Shown: positions 1 to 7,803 of the stretch, one piece after another
Layout: each line of letters opens with the position of its first letter
Numbering within the stretch: the first letter of the stretch is position 1
NCBI GenBank assembly: GCA_020072815.1
Contig: JAIQGE010000012.1
Span: forward strand, 270,701-334,700
DNA: 64,000 nucleotides
Direction: 5' to 3'
DNA from: Terriglobia bacterium
GTDB taxonomy: Bacteria > Acidobacteriota > Terriglobia > Terriglobales > Acidobacteriaceae
The notes under the pieces: generated by a model
Databases searched by the model: none
What the model was told of the DNA's origin: nothing
What the model saw: the letters and a program-made list of their open reading frames with translations, nothing else
Program-made: the position numbers and the translations under genes

Positions 1-1746
1 CCGGTCCGCCACGTGCGTCGCAGCGCCCAGCCAGTCAAAGTATCCAAATCTCTTTCCATCAATCCTGGGATGGATGTATGCCGTCTGTGGCGTGTATTGC
101 ACCACGCCGCGCCGGGCAGCGATGGGCTGTGACAACGCATCCGGCGCCGCGGCGCCCAGCGCGTGATAGACGTTCGACAAGTGTTTACGATAGAGATCGT
201 CAAAGTCGTTGTCGTTGACTGAGTGGTGCTCGGGGCCGTACCACCAATTCCAGTCGCTGCCTTCAGCGATCAGCAGCTCTTCATACGCCAGGTTCCTCTG
301 CGGAGCAGGAACTTTCTCCGCGCGCTCATTGAAGAAGTCACGGGCCGCGGAAAGATGGTCCCAGGCCAGGTTGTCTTCCGGCGCGCCGATCCACACGTCA
401 AAGTTGGCGTTGATCCAGGAGCCGGGGAAGATGGAGCCAAGCGTCTGCGGCGCGGCACAGCGGTCCACGGCTTCGCTTACGGTGAGCGCTTGGAACACCG
501 GATCCCTCTGAATGCCGTCATACAATCGGCGCAAAAATTCGCGGCCCGATTGGGGAAAACTTTCCCAGGCATTTTCGCCGTCCAGAATGATGGAAACCAC
601 GGCGTCTTTCCCGCTTTTCAGCACCGGTTCCGCCGACTCCTTCACGCGGCGAATGAAATCTTCCGCGGCATCTTTTGCGGGAACGCCGGAATATACAAAT
701 CCGATCAAGTCGGAGAGCGAGTGGTCGCGAAACACCATGTGCACGCGGGCGTCGTCCTTTTCCCAGCGAAATACCTGGTAGAGTTTGGCCGCGCCCGCCT
801 CATCCAGCCGTCCGTTGCCGTCGCGCAGAAAGGATGTGCCATCGGAGCGTCCCAGGACGCCTTCATCGCTGGCTACCCAGTTGAGTCCGGCGCGGTGGGC
901 AATGGCCAGCGCGTCATTCGATACGCTGCCTTCTGACGGCCACATGCCTCGGGGACGCACTCCGAAAACCTGCGTATGCAGCGCCACGCCGCGCACCACC
1001 TGCTCCTGCGCATCTTCTGGATGACGAAAACGGGTGCGCGGCAGCGGCAAGCCGTTGTGCGATTCGGCGCCAGCTTCGGTATCGCACACCAGAGGCAGGA
1101 TCGGATGATAGTACGGCGACGTGGAAATCTCAATCGCGCCGCGCTGAGCCGCCGCGGCGTACGCCGGCAGAACTTGCGCCAGGAATTCTTTCTGCTTGCG
1201 CACCATCATCTGCTGGTCGTCCAGAGAAAAACCGCGGCCCTTCGTGACCAGTTCGCGGATATCGGGGTCTTCCAGGAAGAACTCGTCCATCCATGCCAAT
1301 TGGGAGAGGACTTGCAGGTCCGTCAAGTCGTTATTGGAAAGCCGGGGCACCAGCCGCGCGGCTTCTTCCGGACGCCCGCGGTACTGCTGCCACAACTCGC
1401 GGTAGCGCGGATAGCGCCCGATCATAGTTTCCGCATTGGCTTGGAACAGATATTGCAGCGCGAAGATCCGCTCGCCAAAGTCGAGTTCGAGGGCAGGCTT
1501 TGAGGCAATAGCCAGAAAGGGGTCGCGGGCCGCGCCGGAAACGTAATCCTGCAACTGCGCGATCAGGCACGGCACCAGGTTGAACGTTTGGTGCAGGCCG
1601 GGAAACTCGTCCAGCAGCTTCACCATGCCGTAATAATCCTTGAGCGCATGCAGCCGGACCCAGGGCAGGCGGTACTCCCCCGTCACCAGGTCTTTGTAAT
1701 AGGGCTGGTGCATGTGCCAAAGAAACAGCAGGCGAATGGCTGGCAT
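1..1746 (-). CDS. Glycoside hydrolase family 57 (amylopullulanase/alpha-amylase type), 3' end outside the window
   Basis: The reading frame opens at an ATG at 1746 and stays open to base 1, giving 582 codons, so the C-terminus lies outside. The N-terminus has the GH57 motif HMHQP (residues 11-15). The nucleophile region EISTSPYYHPILPL has Glu206, followed by RGMWPSEGSVS, and the acid/base region ILDGENAWE has Asp389. These are the signature blocks of GH57 retaining alpha-glucan hydrolases and branching enzymes. It probably acts on glycogen or maltodextrin. No signal peptide is visible, so it is likely cytoplasmic. It is divergent from lptFG with only 58 bp between starts. The exact substrate cannot be read from sequence. 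Confidence 0.9.
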   Translation of the reverse strand, partial: MPAIRLLFLWHMHQPYYKDLVTGEYRLPWVRLHALKDYYGMVKLLDEFPGLHQTFNLVPCLIAQLQDYVSGAARDPFLAIASKPALELDFGERIFALQYLFQANAETMIGRYPRYRELWQQYRGRPEEAARLVPRLSNNDLTDLQVLSQLAWMDEFFLEDPDIRELVTKGRGFSLDDQQMMVRKQKEFLAQVLPAYAAAAQRGAIEISTSPYYHPILPLVCDTEAGAESHNGLPLPRTRFRHPEDAQEQVVRGVALHTQVFGVRPRGMWPSEGSVSNDALAIAHRAGLNWVASDEGVLGRSDGTSFLRDGNGRLDEAGAAKLYQVFRWEKDDARVHMVFRDHSLSDLIGFVYSGVPAKDAAEDFIRRVKESAEPVLKSGKDAVVSIILDGENAWESFPQSGREFLRRLYDGIQRDPVFQALTVSEAVDRCAAPQTLGSIFPGSWINANFDVWIGAPEDNLAWDHLSAARDFFNERAEKVPAPQRNLAYEELLIAEGSDWNWWYGPEHHSVNDNDFDDLYRKHLSNVYHALGAAAPDALSQPIAARRGVVQYTPQTAYIHPRIDGKRFGYFDWLGAATHVADR

Positions 1747-1804
1747 AATCTGAGATATCCATTAATAACACAAGCGGGCATCTGCTAGACTCATAATCAC
1801 GCGC

Positions 1805-4150
1805 GTGCGGATTTTCACTCGTTACATCCTGAAGGAAGTGCTGGCGTATGCATTGATCGGTACGTCAGTGTTTACGTTCGTCGTGTTCATGCGCGACGTA
1901 AGCCGGCTTCTGGAGTGGGTGGTCCGCAACAGCGCACCCGTCCCCAGCGTGGCCGAACTGGTTTTCCTCCTTCTGCCCGGCGCGCTCAAGATCACCATCC
2001 CTATCGGCGTGCTGGTGGGCGTGCTGATCGGGTTGAGCCGCATGGCCGCCGACAGTGAAGTCACCGCCATGCGCGCCTCCGGCGTCAGCGTCCGCACGTT
2101 TTTGAAGATCGTCTCCATCTTCGGCGTCGCTGCCTGGCTGCTGGCCCTGCTCAATACGGTGGTGATTGAACCCCGTTCGGCATCCGCGCTGGCCCGACTG
2201 GAGAAGAGCATGATCTCTTCCCAGATCTCTTTTGAAGTGCAGCCGCGCGTCTTCTACGAAGAATTCAAAAACTATGTGCTCTACGTGGAAGACGTAAGTT
2301 CCGCCAACGGGGCCGCAGTGTGGAAGAACGTTTTCCTGGCCGACATCAGCACGCCCGGCGCCCCGAAAATCACCACGGCAAAAGAAGCCACCGTGGGACG
2401 CGGCGAAAAAGACAGCATCCGCCCGCACTTGCACAACGCTGAAGAGCAGGAGATGAACAAGCCCAACAGCGTGCAAACCTACCTGCTGCAGGAGATGGAC
2501 CGCGAGCTGCCTTTTCTGGAAAAGCCCAAGCCCGCGCAGGAAACCATTCCCGCACAGCAGATGAAGACGCCGGAGCTGATGCGGCAAGCTTCCCTGGCGA
2601 ACAAAGATGTGGCCCGCGGGTATTGGATCGAATTCAACCGCCGCTTCGCCCTGCCCACTGCGTGCCTCGTCCTGGTGCTGATCGGCATCCCTCTGGGCCT
2701 TTCCGCGCGCAAAGGCGGCAAAGGCGCCGGCTTTGTTCTGAGCATCGTCCTGGTTTTTGTTTACTACTTCCTGTTTATCTCCGGCCTGTCGCTGGCCAAA
2801 AGCGGCCGCGTCCCGCCCGCCGTGGGCGTATGGATGGCCAACGTGGTCTTCGGCATTGTGGGCGCGCTGCTGCTGTGGCGGACCGACAAAATGCCCATCG
2901 AACTCGGCATGGGACAGGCGGTGGTCAATTGGTTCAAGAACTGGACCCAGGCCCGCAGCCAGGGCCGCGGCGAAAGCCGCGCTAACGGCTCGCGCCGCCC
3001 GCAGTTCAACCCGCGCTTCCCCCTCATTCTGGATGACTACGTCCTGCGCACCTTCACCGGCCATCTGCTGCTGATCCTCTCCAGCTTCCTGGTGCTTACG
3101 CTTATCTTTACGTTCTTTGAACTGCTCACTGACATTGTCCGCAACAAAGTTCCCATGTCCATGGTCGGCGAGTACCTGCTTAACGTGATTCCTTCCCTGC
3201 TCTATCTGGTCACGCCGCTGAGCGTGCTGCTGGCGGTGCTGGTCACGTTCGGACTGATGCAGAAGTCGAATGAAATTACTGCCATGAAGGCCACGGGCAT
3301 CAGCATCTACCGCACCGTGGTGCCGATCCTGTTCATCGCCCTGGCGCTGGCCGGCGGGCTGTTTCTGCTCGATCAGTTCTATCTGCCCTACGCCAACAAG
3401 CGCGTGGAAACCCTCAAGAACCAGATCAAAGGCAAGCCGGCGCAGACGTATCTGCGTCCGGACCGCAAATGGATCTTTGGCGAAAACAAACACAAGAACG
3501 GCGTGGCCGACCCCAATCGCAAAATTTATTACTACGAGTTCTACGACGCTGACCGCAACCAGTTCGGCAGCATTTCGTCGTTTCAACTGGACCCCCGCAC
3601 CTTCCAGATCGCCAAACGCATATACGCCGCGCGCGCCCAGTGGTCAGACATGCAGCAGCAATGGGTGTTCGAAAAAGGCTGGGTGCGTTCCTGGACGTAC
3701 CCTCCCGGCGGCGATCCCCATGAGGAACTGCAGCAATTCGACGTGAGCACTTTTCCCGAGCTGACCGAACCGCCCAGCTACTTCAAGAAGGAAGTGCGCC
3801 AGTCGCAGGAGATGAATTACGACGAACTGCGCAACTACATCCGCGACCTGCAGCAAAGCGGCTTTGACGTGGTGCGGCTGCGCGTGCAGTTACAAAAGAA
3901 GATCGCCTTCCCCCTGATTACCCTGGTCATGGCCGTGCTGGCCGTGCCCTTTGCCCTTTCCGCCGGACGCCGCGGCGCGCTCACCGGGATCGCCGTGGCG
4001 CTGATCATCGCCGTGGCGTATTACGTGACGTCCGGACTGTTCGAGGCCATGGGCAACGTCAGCCAGTTGCCGCCGCTGGTGGCCGCCTGGTCTCCGGATA
4101 TTATTTTTGGACTGGCGGGAGGATACTTGATACTGAAGACGCCGTCGTGA
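1805..4150 (+). CDS. lptFG: LptF-LptG fusion, lipopolysaccharide export permease
   Basis: A GTG-start ORF of 781 residues contains two successive YjgP/YjgQ permease units. Residues about 1-365 match the LptF type (starting RYILKEVLAYALIG, with LPGALKITIPIGVLVGVLIGLSRM). Residues about 400-781 match the LptG type (DDYVLRTFTGHLLLILSS, then KSNEITAMKATGISIYRTV). Each unit has paired N-terminal membrane helices, a periplasmic beta-jellyroll region and C-terminal helices. In the family, LptF and LptG are separate subunits of about 360 residues that pair with the ATPase LptB to extract LPS from the inner membrane; here both sit in one chain. No lptB is nearby. A hairpin follows the stop. Confidence 0.93.
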   Translation: MRIFTRYILKEVLAYALIGTSVFTFVVFMRDVSRLLEWVVRNSAPVPSVAELVFLLLPGALKITIPIGVLVGVLIGLSRMAADSEVTAMRASGVSVRTFLKIVSIFGVAAWLLALLNTVVIEPRSASALARLEKSMISSQISFEVQPRVFYEEFKNYVLYVEDVSSANGAAVWKNVFLADISTPGAPKITTAKEATVGRGEKDSIRPHLHNAEEQEMNKPNSVQTYLLQEMDRELPFLEKPKPAQETIPAQQMKTPELMRQASLANKDVARGYWIEFNRRFALPTACLVLVLIGIPLGLSARKGGKGAGFVLSIVLVFVYYFLFISGLSLAKSGRVPPAVGVWMANVVFGIVGALLLWRTDKMPIELGMGQAVVNWFKNWTQARSQGRGESRANGSRRPQFNPRFPLILDDYVLRTFTGHLLLILSSFLVLTLIFTFFELLTDIVRNKVPMSMVGEYLLNVIPSLLYLVTPLSVLLAVLVTFGLMQKSNEITAMKATGISIYRTVVPILFIALALAGGLFLLDQFYLPYANKRVETLKNQIKGKPAQTYLRPDRKWIFGENKHKNGVADPNRKIYYYEFYDADRNQFGSISSFQLDPRTFQIAKRIYAARAQWSDMQQQWVFEKGWVRSWTYPPGGDPHEELQQFDVSTFPELTEPPSYFKKEVRQSQEMNYDELRNYIRDLQQSGFDVVRLRVQLQKKIAFPLITLVMAVLAVPFALSAGRRGALTGIAVALIIAVAYYVTSGLFEAMGNVSQLPPLVAAWSPDIIFGLAGGYLILKTPS

Positions 4151-4168
4151 GTCCCCATGGCTCGTGTG

Positions 4169-4190
4169 GCACAGGCACTCTTGCCTGTGC
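4169..4190 (+). terminator. Hairpin downstream of lptFG
   Basis: GCACAGGCA (4169-4177) and TGCCTGTGC (4182-4190) form a perfect 9-bp stem with a CTCT loop, 19 bases after the lptFG stop. No T-tract follows, so it may be a dispersed intergenic palindrome rather than a true intrinsic terminator. Confidence 0.5.
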
Positions 4191-4243
4191 GCGATTGAAC
4201 CGGGGGGCAGCGATCTTCGCGACCCCCAAAGTACCCTACCCTC

Positions 4244-4268
4244 GGTAATTATCCCTTGACATCAAGTA
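4244..4268. repeat. Left terminal inverted repeat of the IS1595-type transposon
   Basis: It begins GGTAATTATCCC and ends CATCAAGTA, and matches the reverse complement of 6947-6971 at 22 of 25 positions. It lies 26 bp upstream of the transposase ATG. Confidence 0.85.
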
Positions 4269-4293
4269 GAATATATGGCACAATGTTCTTGTT

Positions 4294-5235
4294 ATGAACC
4301 GCAGACAAACAATCCCAAAAGAACTCCGGTTTACCATCCAGCAATTTCAAGAGAGATTCCCCGATGACAACGCTTGCCTTGAATATCTGAAAGAGCAACG
4401 CTATCCCGGCGGCTTGGCGCATTGTGAGAAGTGCGGAGTTGAACGCAAGCATCACCGCGTTACAGGCCGTCCAGCTTACGCCTGTGACTACTGCGGAAGC
4501 ATGATCTCTCCGATGGCCGGAACGATCTTTGAAAAGTCCAGCACCTCTTTGAAAACTTGGTTCTACGCCATGTACCTCATGGGTTCCACCCGCTGCGGAA
4601 TCTCCGCAAAGCAGATTCAGCGCGAAACCGGAGTGACCTACAAAACCGCATGGCGTATCTTTCGTCAAATCCGAACCCTGATGTCGGAGGATATCAGACT
4701 GGAGGGTTCAACGGTGGAAGTTGACGAAATGTATGTCGGCGGGAAAAGTGTTCGCCTTGGTGCTACCGCAAAGCCTAAGACCCCGGTTGTTGGAGTTGTC
4801 CACCGCAAGAGTGGCCGCGTCATTGCACGGGTTAAAGCCGATACCACCAAGCCCACTTTGCACGGGTTCATCAAAGAGTTCGTACTTCCGGGCAGCACCG
4901 TATTCACAGATGATTACCCGTCATACAAGGGAATCAATGTTCGCGGGTATCAGCATTTCCGTGTGAAGCACACTGCCAAGGTCTATGTGGCCGGGTCGAG
5001 GGGACAGATTCACACTCAGACAATTGATGGGTTCTGGAGTTTGGTTAAGAACGGGTTGCGCGGCGTGTACCACTCTGTCGGCAAGAATTATCTTCAGAGC
5101 TACTTGAACGAATATTCTTTCAGGTACAACCGCCGCGAATCTGGGAACCTTATTTTTGGGGCGATCTTGGGCCGGGTTTGTGAGCTGGCGGGTGAACAGC
5201 ACGCCGCACAAGCCCCTCAAATTCAGACCACGTAA
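4294..5235 (+). CDS. IS1595 family (ISXO2-like) transposase
   Basis: A 313-residue protein. The N-terminal zinc ribbon (CEKCGVERKHH, CDYCGS at about residues 47-70) is typical of the IS1595 family. A helix-turn-helix-like stretch (ISAKQIQRETGVTYKTAWRIFRQI) follows. The ISXO2-like catalytic core then begins at VEVDEMYVGG, continues with VFTDDYPSY, and ends with the family's His/Asn-type region (HTQTIDGFWSLVKNGLRGVYHSV...YLNEYSFRYN). Length and motif order match an intact DDE/DDNK enzyme, so this copy could be active. It is the first gene of the element. Confidence 0.93.
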   Translation: MNRRQTIPKELRFTIQQFQERFPDDNACLEYLKEQRYPGGLAHCEKCGVERKHHRVTGRPAYACDYCGSMISPMAGTIFEKSSTSLKTWFYAMYLMGSTRCGISAKQIQRETGVTYKTAWRIFRQIRTLMSEDIRLEGSTVEVDEMYVGGKSVRLGATAKPKTPVVGVVHRKSGRVIARVKADTTKPTLHGFIKEFVLPGSTVFTDDYPSYKGINVRGYQHFRVKHTAKVYVAGSRGQIHTQTIDGFWSLVKNGLRGVYHSVGKNYLQSYLNEYSFRYNRRESGNLIFGAILGRVCELAGEQHAAQAPQIQTT

Positions 5236-5346
5236 AAGGGCGATCTTCTTTTTTGCGCGTGTCACCCTTGTCATTCTTGGCGGAAGGCTTAGGGTGATTT
5301 CGCATAAATCTTCTTCGAGGCGAACCTCAGAAGTGAGGTTACCGCC

Positions 5347-6153
5347 GTGGTGTGCGAAAGTCAATCCGGAATCTCCGCAATCGAAATGTCTCGCACACTT
5401 CGCACGGAGGCGAAAGGGCATTTTCTTGTGCTCACGGCATTTCTAGATGAAAGCTATGACAAAGAGATTTTCGTCGTCGCTGGCTTCTTCTCGTATGAGG
5501 ATGACTGGCGACGGTTAGAGAAAAGATGGAAAGCAACTTTGCGAGAAAATCGGATCAAGCGATTTCATGCAGCCGACTGCAATAGTGGATTCGGGGAATT
5601 CAGTGGATGGACAGCTAAACGGCGAACTGGGCTGATGAAAAGATTACTTCGATTCATCGTAGAACAGGAAATGTACGGCATATATTCTGGAGTTGTGCAG
5701 CCCGCCTTTCGGGCTGAATTTAGGATAAGAACAGATGACGAAGCATATCCACTGTGTCTCCAGCATTGTCTAGAGATCATTGGAGAAAAAACCGTCCGTC
5801 TCCCGGCCACAGAGAAAGTCAAAATCATCGTGGATTCATCCAGGTTCGCGTCGAAAGGCGCGGATGTGTTCCACTTTATGAAAACAAAACGCGGTTGGCA
5901 GCATGGGACGCGTTTGCACAGCATTACGTTTTCCAGTTGGCGGGAGTTTATTCCTTTGCAGTGCGCGGATCTCATGGCCTATGAGACATTCAAGATGTTA
6001 AGACGCACTGAAGTCGAGCCACATCGGTCAGAACGCAAGTCATTCTCCGTTCTTGCTCGCCTGCCCATTTTTGGAGGTCATTTCGATCAAACAGCGATGC
6101 GGCAACTCAAAGATGCCCTGTCAGCCGAAGAATCAAAATACAAGGAGGGTTAA
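5347..6153 (+). CDS. DUF3800 domain protein, transposon passenger
   Basis: Opens at GTG 5347; an ATG at 5386 is an alternative start, and DUF3800 members usually begin just before the DES motif, so the true start is uncertain. Family landmarks are the N-terminal AFLDESYDKEIFVVAGFF, a central KIIVDSSRF, and the C-terminal PLQCADLMAYETFK. These conserved acidic positions suggest an RNase H-like metal site, but the family has no proven function. It lies inside the IS1595-type inverted repeats and is followed 5 bp later by the membrane-protein gene, whose ribosome site (AGGAGG) is in its last codons. The two are probably co-translated. Confidence 0.82.
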   Translation: MVCESQSGISAIEMSRTLRTEAKGHFLVLTAFLDESYDKEIFVVAGFFSYEDDWRRLEKRWKATLRENRIKRFHAADCNSGFGEFSGWTAKRRTGLMKRLLRFIVEQEMYGIYSGVVQPAFRAEFRIRTDDEAYPLCLQHCLEIIGEKTVRLPATEKVKIIVDSSRFASKGADVFHFMKTKRGWQHGTRLHSITFSSWREFIPLQCADLMAYETFKMLRRTEVEPHRSERKSFSVLARLPIFGGHFDQTAMRQLKDALSAEESKYKEG

Positions 6154-6158
6154 ATCAA

Positions 6159-6731
6159 ATGTCTGCTGTCGCGGCGGAAAGGAAGCCAAGGTTACCGAAT
6201 GATCTGTCCACGGGTGATGTTAAAGAATTGCTCAAGCCCATTACGAACCATGATGTCATCGCAGAACTCTACTCATTTGGGTCAACGCTTCTCATTGACA
6301 TCAAAGAACGCAACAGTCAGATAGAAGCCAAGGCAGCGGTGGTTATCGGATGGTCAACAGGCATTGCGGCTTTCCTGTTTACCCAAATTAAGGCCGAAGT
6401 TTGGGGGGTTGTCGTAATGCCCGCCATAATCGCTTCGATTTTTGCGGTGATATCTGCCTACCGCGTCATAAAGACGCGGCCCGACTGGCGCGATCCAAGC
6501 GATAAGGACTGGTTCCGCGAATCAGCGTTGAAAGACGCGGATGATCTGCGTATCTTTCATGTCCGGTCTATGCATGACATTAGACAAAATCAATCAGACA
6601 TCGCCGGAGAAAAAGCTGAGTTTTTGCTACGGGCAGAAAGATGGCTGATTGCCTCAGCCACGTTGCTTGCTCTAGGAATCGCAGCGAGACTTAGCGTTTT
6701 TCTTTATCCTTATTTTCATCGGTTTTTCTGA
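6159..6731 (+). CDS. Small membrane protein, transposon passenger
   Basis: A 190-residue protein with a strong AGGAGG site 6-7 codons after which translation starts at ATG 6159. A polar N-terminus (about 1-60) leads to two adjacent membrane segments (about 62-105: AAVVIGWSTGIAAFLF and VVVMPAIIASIFAVISAY). A soluble stretch (KTRPDWRDPSDKDWF, ESALKDADDL) follows, then a C-terminal membrane segment (WLIASATLLALGIAARLSVFL). The layout and the IEAKAAV motif before the first helix recall 2TM/4TM effector proteins of the PycTM and SLATT kind. No nucleotide cyclase or CD-NTase is adjacent, so a defence role is only an inference. Confidence 0.7.
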   Translation: MSAVAAERKPRLPNDLSTGDVKELLKPITNHDVIAELYSFGSTLLIDIKERNSQIEAKAAVVIGWSTGIAAFLFTQIKAEVWGVVVMPAIIASIFAVISAYRVIKTRPDWRDPSDKDWFRESALKDADDLRIFHVRSMHDIRQNQSDIAGEKAEFLLRAERWLIASATLLALGIAARLSVFLYPYFHRFF

Positions 6732-6858
6732 CCACGTTAGGACTTGTGTCTTCGCTGCGATGTTTGTTTGGTTGAATATCCTCATCGCGCCCACCGCCGC
6801 GTTCAACGGGTGCGGGCGTTGTCGGCGTTGGCGCTTGATCTTTATCGTTGTCGGCCAT
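6691..6858 (-). CDS. 55-residue hydrophilic protein in the transposon
   Basis: An ATG at 6858 follows a perfect GGAGG with a 5-base spacer, and the frame ends with TAA at 6691. The product is charged and Pro/Thr-rich (starting MADNDKDQAPTPTTPAPVE, ending DENKDKEKR), with no hydrophobic segment. It is convergent with the membrane-protein gene and overlaps its 3' end by 41 bp. The strong ribosome site and position inside the inverted repeats support a real gene. No family is recognised. Confidence 0.55.
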   Translation of the reverse strand: MADNDKDQAPTPTTPAPVERGGGRDEDIQPNKHRSEDTSPNVVRKTDENKDKEKR

Positions 6859-6946
6859 TGTTCCTCCAAGTGGAATAACTGGCTGTGGGCCGGGTCAGTT
6901 TGGCGCTGATCCGGCCCAATCTGAGAAAAGTCTATCATTCGCCAGA

Positions 6947-6971
6947 TACTTGATGATAGGGGATAATTACC
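6947..6971. repeat. Right terminal inverted repeat of the IS1595-type transposon
   Basis: Reverse complement of the left repeat with three mismatches clustered in the middle. It defines the outer end of the passenger region. Confidence 0.85.
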
Positions 6972-7209
6972 CCAATCGGATTCCTTCCCGAAAGACACGG
7001 TTTTCGGTTGTCAAAGACCATTTTTCCAGCCACCTGGGCGGCCTGGGGCTCAAAAGCCAAATACCAATAACCAAGTACTAACTACCGTCTTTGGGCATTT
7101 TACCGTCTTTTATTCGCTATATCCAGCGCGAACTAGTTCAACGCTGCGCACGCTTGTCAAGTGTCCTGAAGGTCAGTCACGATGAAGAAAAAAGGAGATT
7201 GGAAGAAAG
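6972..7209. other. Gene-free stretch between the transposon and the DUF2442 gene
   Basis: Together with 6859-6946 this makes about 350 bases without a convincing gene. It contains the right inverted repeat, then locally AT-richer sequence with a repeated ACCGTCTTT word (7083, 7101). No RNA gene or clear terminator was recognised. Confidence 0.5.
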
Positions 7210-7476
7210 TCAGTTCGTCTTCGGACGCGGAGCGGGCGCTCCGCGCAGCAAGCCTTCGGTGCTCAAGTCTTCGTCGAGGTCCGGCCAGTGGATGCCGTAG
7301 CCACCGCCAGAAACTTTCCAGTTGTCTCTTTGTTCCGCGGTGGCCTGGAGCAGGCGCGGATACCAAGTCAGAGGCACGGTAATGGTCCGCCCGTCTTTCA
7401 GCGTAACGCTTAGGGCGTCGCCGCTAAATGCCACTTCGGCGACGCGCTCATCCGCGCCCAGTGCCAAAATACCCAT
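7210..7476 (-). CDS. DUF2442 domain protein
   Basis: An 88-residue protein with the DUF2442 pattern: VAEVAFSGDALSVTLKDGRTITVPLTWYPRL, then GIHWPDLDEDLSTEGLLRG. The WPDLDEDIS-like end is diagnostic. DUF2442 proteins are typically encoded next to DUF4160 proteins, as here, and are thought to behave like an antitoxin or regulator. Its ATG (7476) overlaps the upstream DUF4160 gene by 29 bp, which indicates coupling. Confidence 0.88.
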   Translation of the reverse strand: MGILALGADERVAEVAFSGDALSVTLKDGRTITVPLTWYPRLLQATAEQRDNWKVSGGGYGIHWPDLDEDLSTEGLLRGAPAPRPKTN

Positions 7477-7693
7477 GCCAAGCCTCCAACAACTGTTCCC
7501 GATTAGTCTCTACAATCTTCTGCAGCAGACCAAGCTCTCTTGCATTAAAACCAAAATTGCTGGCCAAAGCAACCGGATTCAGCCAGAATTTCGCGGAAAG
7601 GTCGTCCCGGTCAACATGCACGTGAGGCGGCTCGTTGGGTTCGTGGCTATAGAAGTAGAAGCGATACGGACCTGATCGGAGCACTGTCGGCAT
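7448..7693 (-). CDS. DUF4160 domain protein
   Basis: Start chosen at ATG 7693 so the product begins MPTVLRSGPYRFYFYS, as family members do; the frame is open slightly further upstream. Family landmarks are FYSHEPNEPPHVHVDRDD, AKFWLNPVALASNFGF and LVETN-like LQKIVETNREQLLEAW. The length of 81 residues is normal. With the overlapping DUF2442 gene it forms a two-gene unit commonly regarded as a putative toxin-antitoxin-like pair; the biochemical role is not established. Confidence 0.85.
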   Translation of the reverse strand: MPTVLRSGPYRFYFYSHEPNEPPHVHVDRDDLSAKFWLNPVALASNFGFNARELGLLQKIVETNREQLLEAWHGYFGTGRG

Positions 7694-7803
7694 GCGCAGG
7701 CCATTGTAGCAACCTCGACGACCACCTCCCACTCATTCCTTTCGCCGACTCCGCTTTGGGCCCTCCGCTCCTTCGTCCCTGCTAAAATCATCCAATAGTC
7801 TTC

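Larger units (their letters stand above)
4244..6971 (+). mobile_element. IS1595-family transposon with passenger genes
   Basis: Imperfect inverted repeats of 25 bp lie at 4244-4268 and 6947-6971. They match at 22 of 25 positions, with identical outer 12 bases (GGTAATTATCCC) and identical inner 9 bases (CATCAAGTA). Between them are an IS1595/ISXO2-type transposase, a DUF3800 gene, a small membrane-protein gene and a convergent 55-codon gene. Passenger genes are known in the IS1595 family. No 8-bp target duplication is visible: the flanks are CTACCCTC on the left and CCAATCGG on the right. The insertion may therefore be old, rearranged, or slightly different at its ends. Confidence 0.85.

Noticed and set aside
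1865..3586. A 573-codon open frame on the minus strand across lptFG
   Set aside because: It lies fully opposite a gene with clear permease motifs, is rich in Gln/His/Arg/Gly typical of a shadow of GC-rich code, and has no domain.
6159..6731. Complete Pycsar-type defence system
   Set aside because: The membrane protein resembles PycTM in layout only, and no nucleotide cyclase gene lies next to it.
4236..6979. Target site duplication of the IS1595-type element
   Set aside because: The 8-bp flanks CTACCCTC and CCAATCGG do not match.
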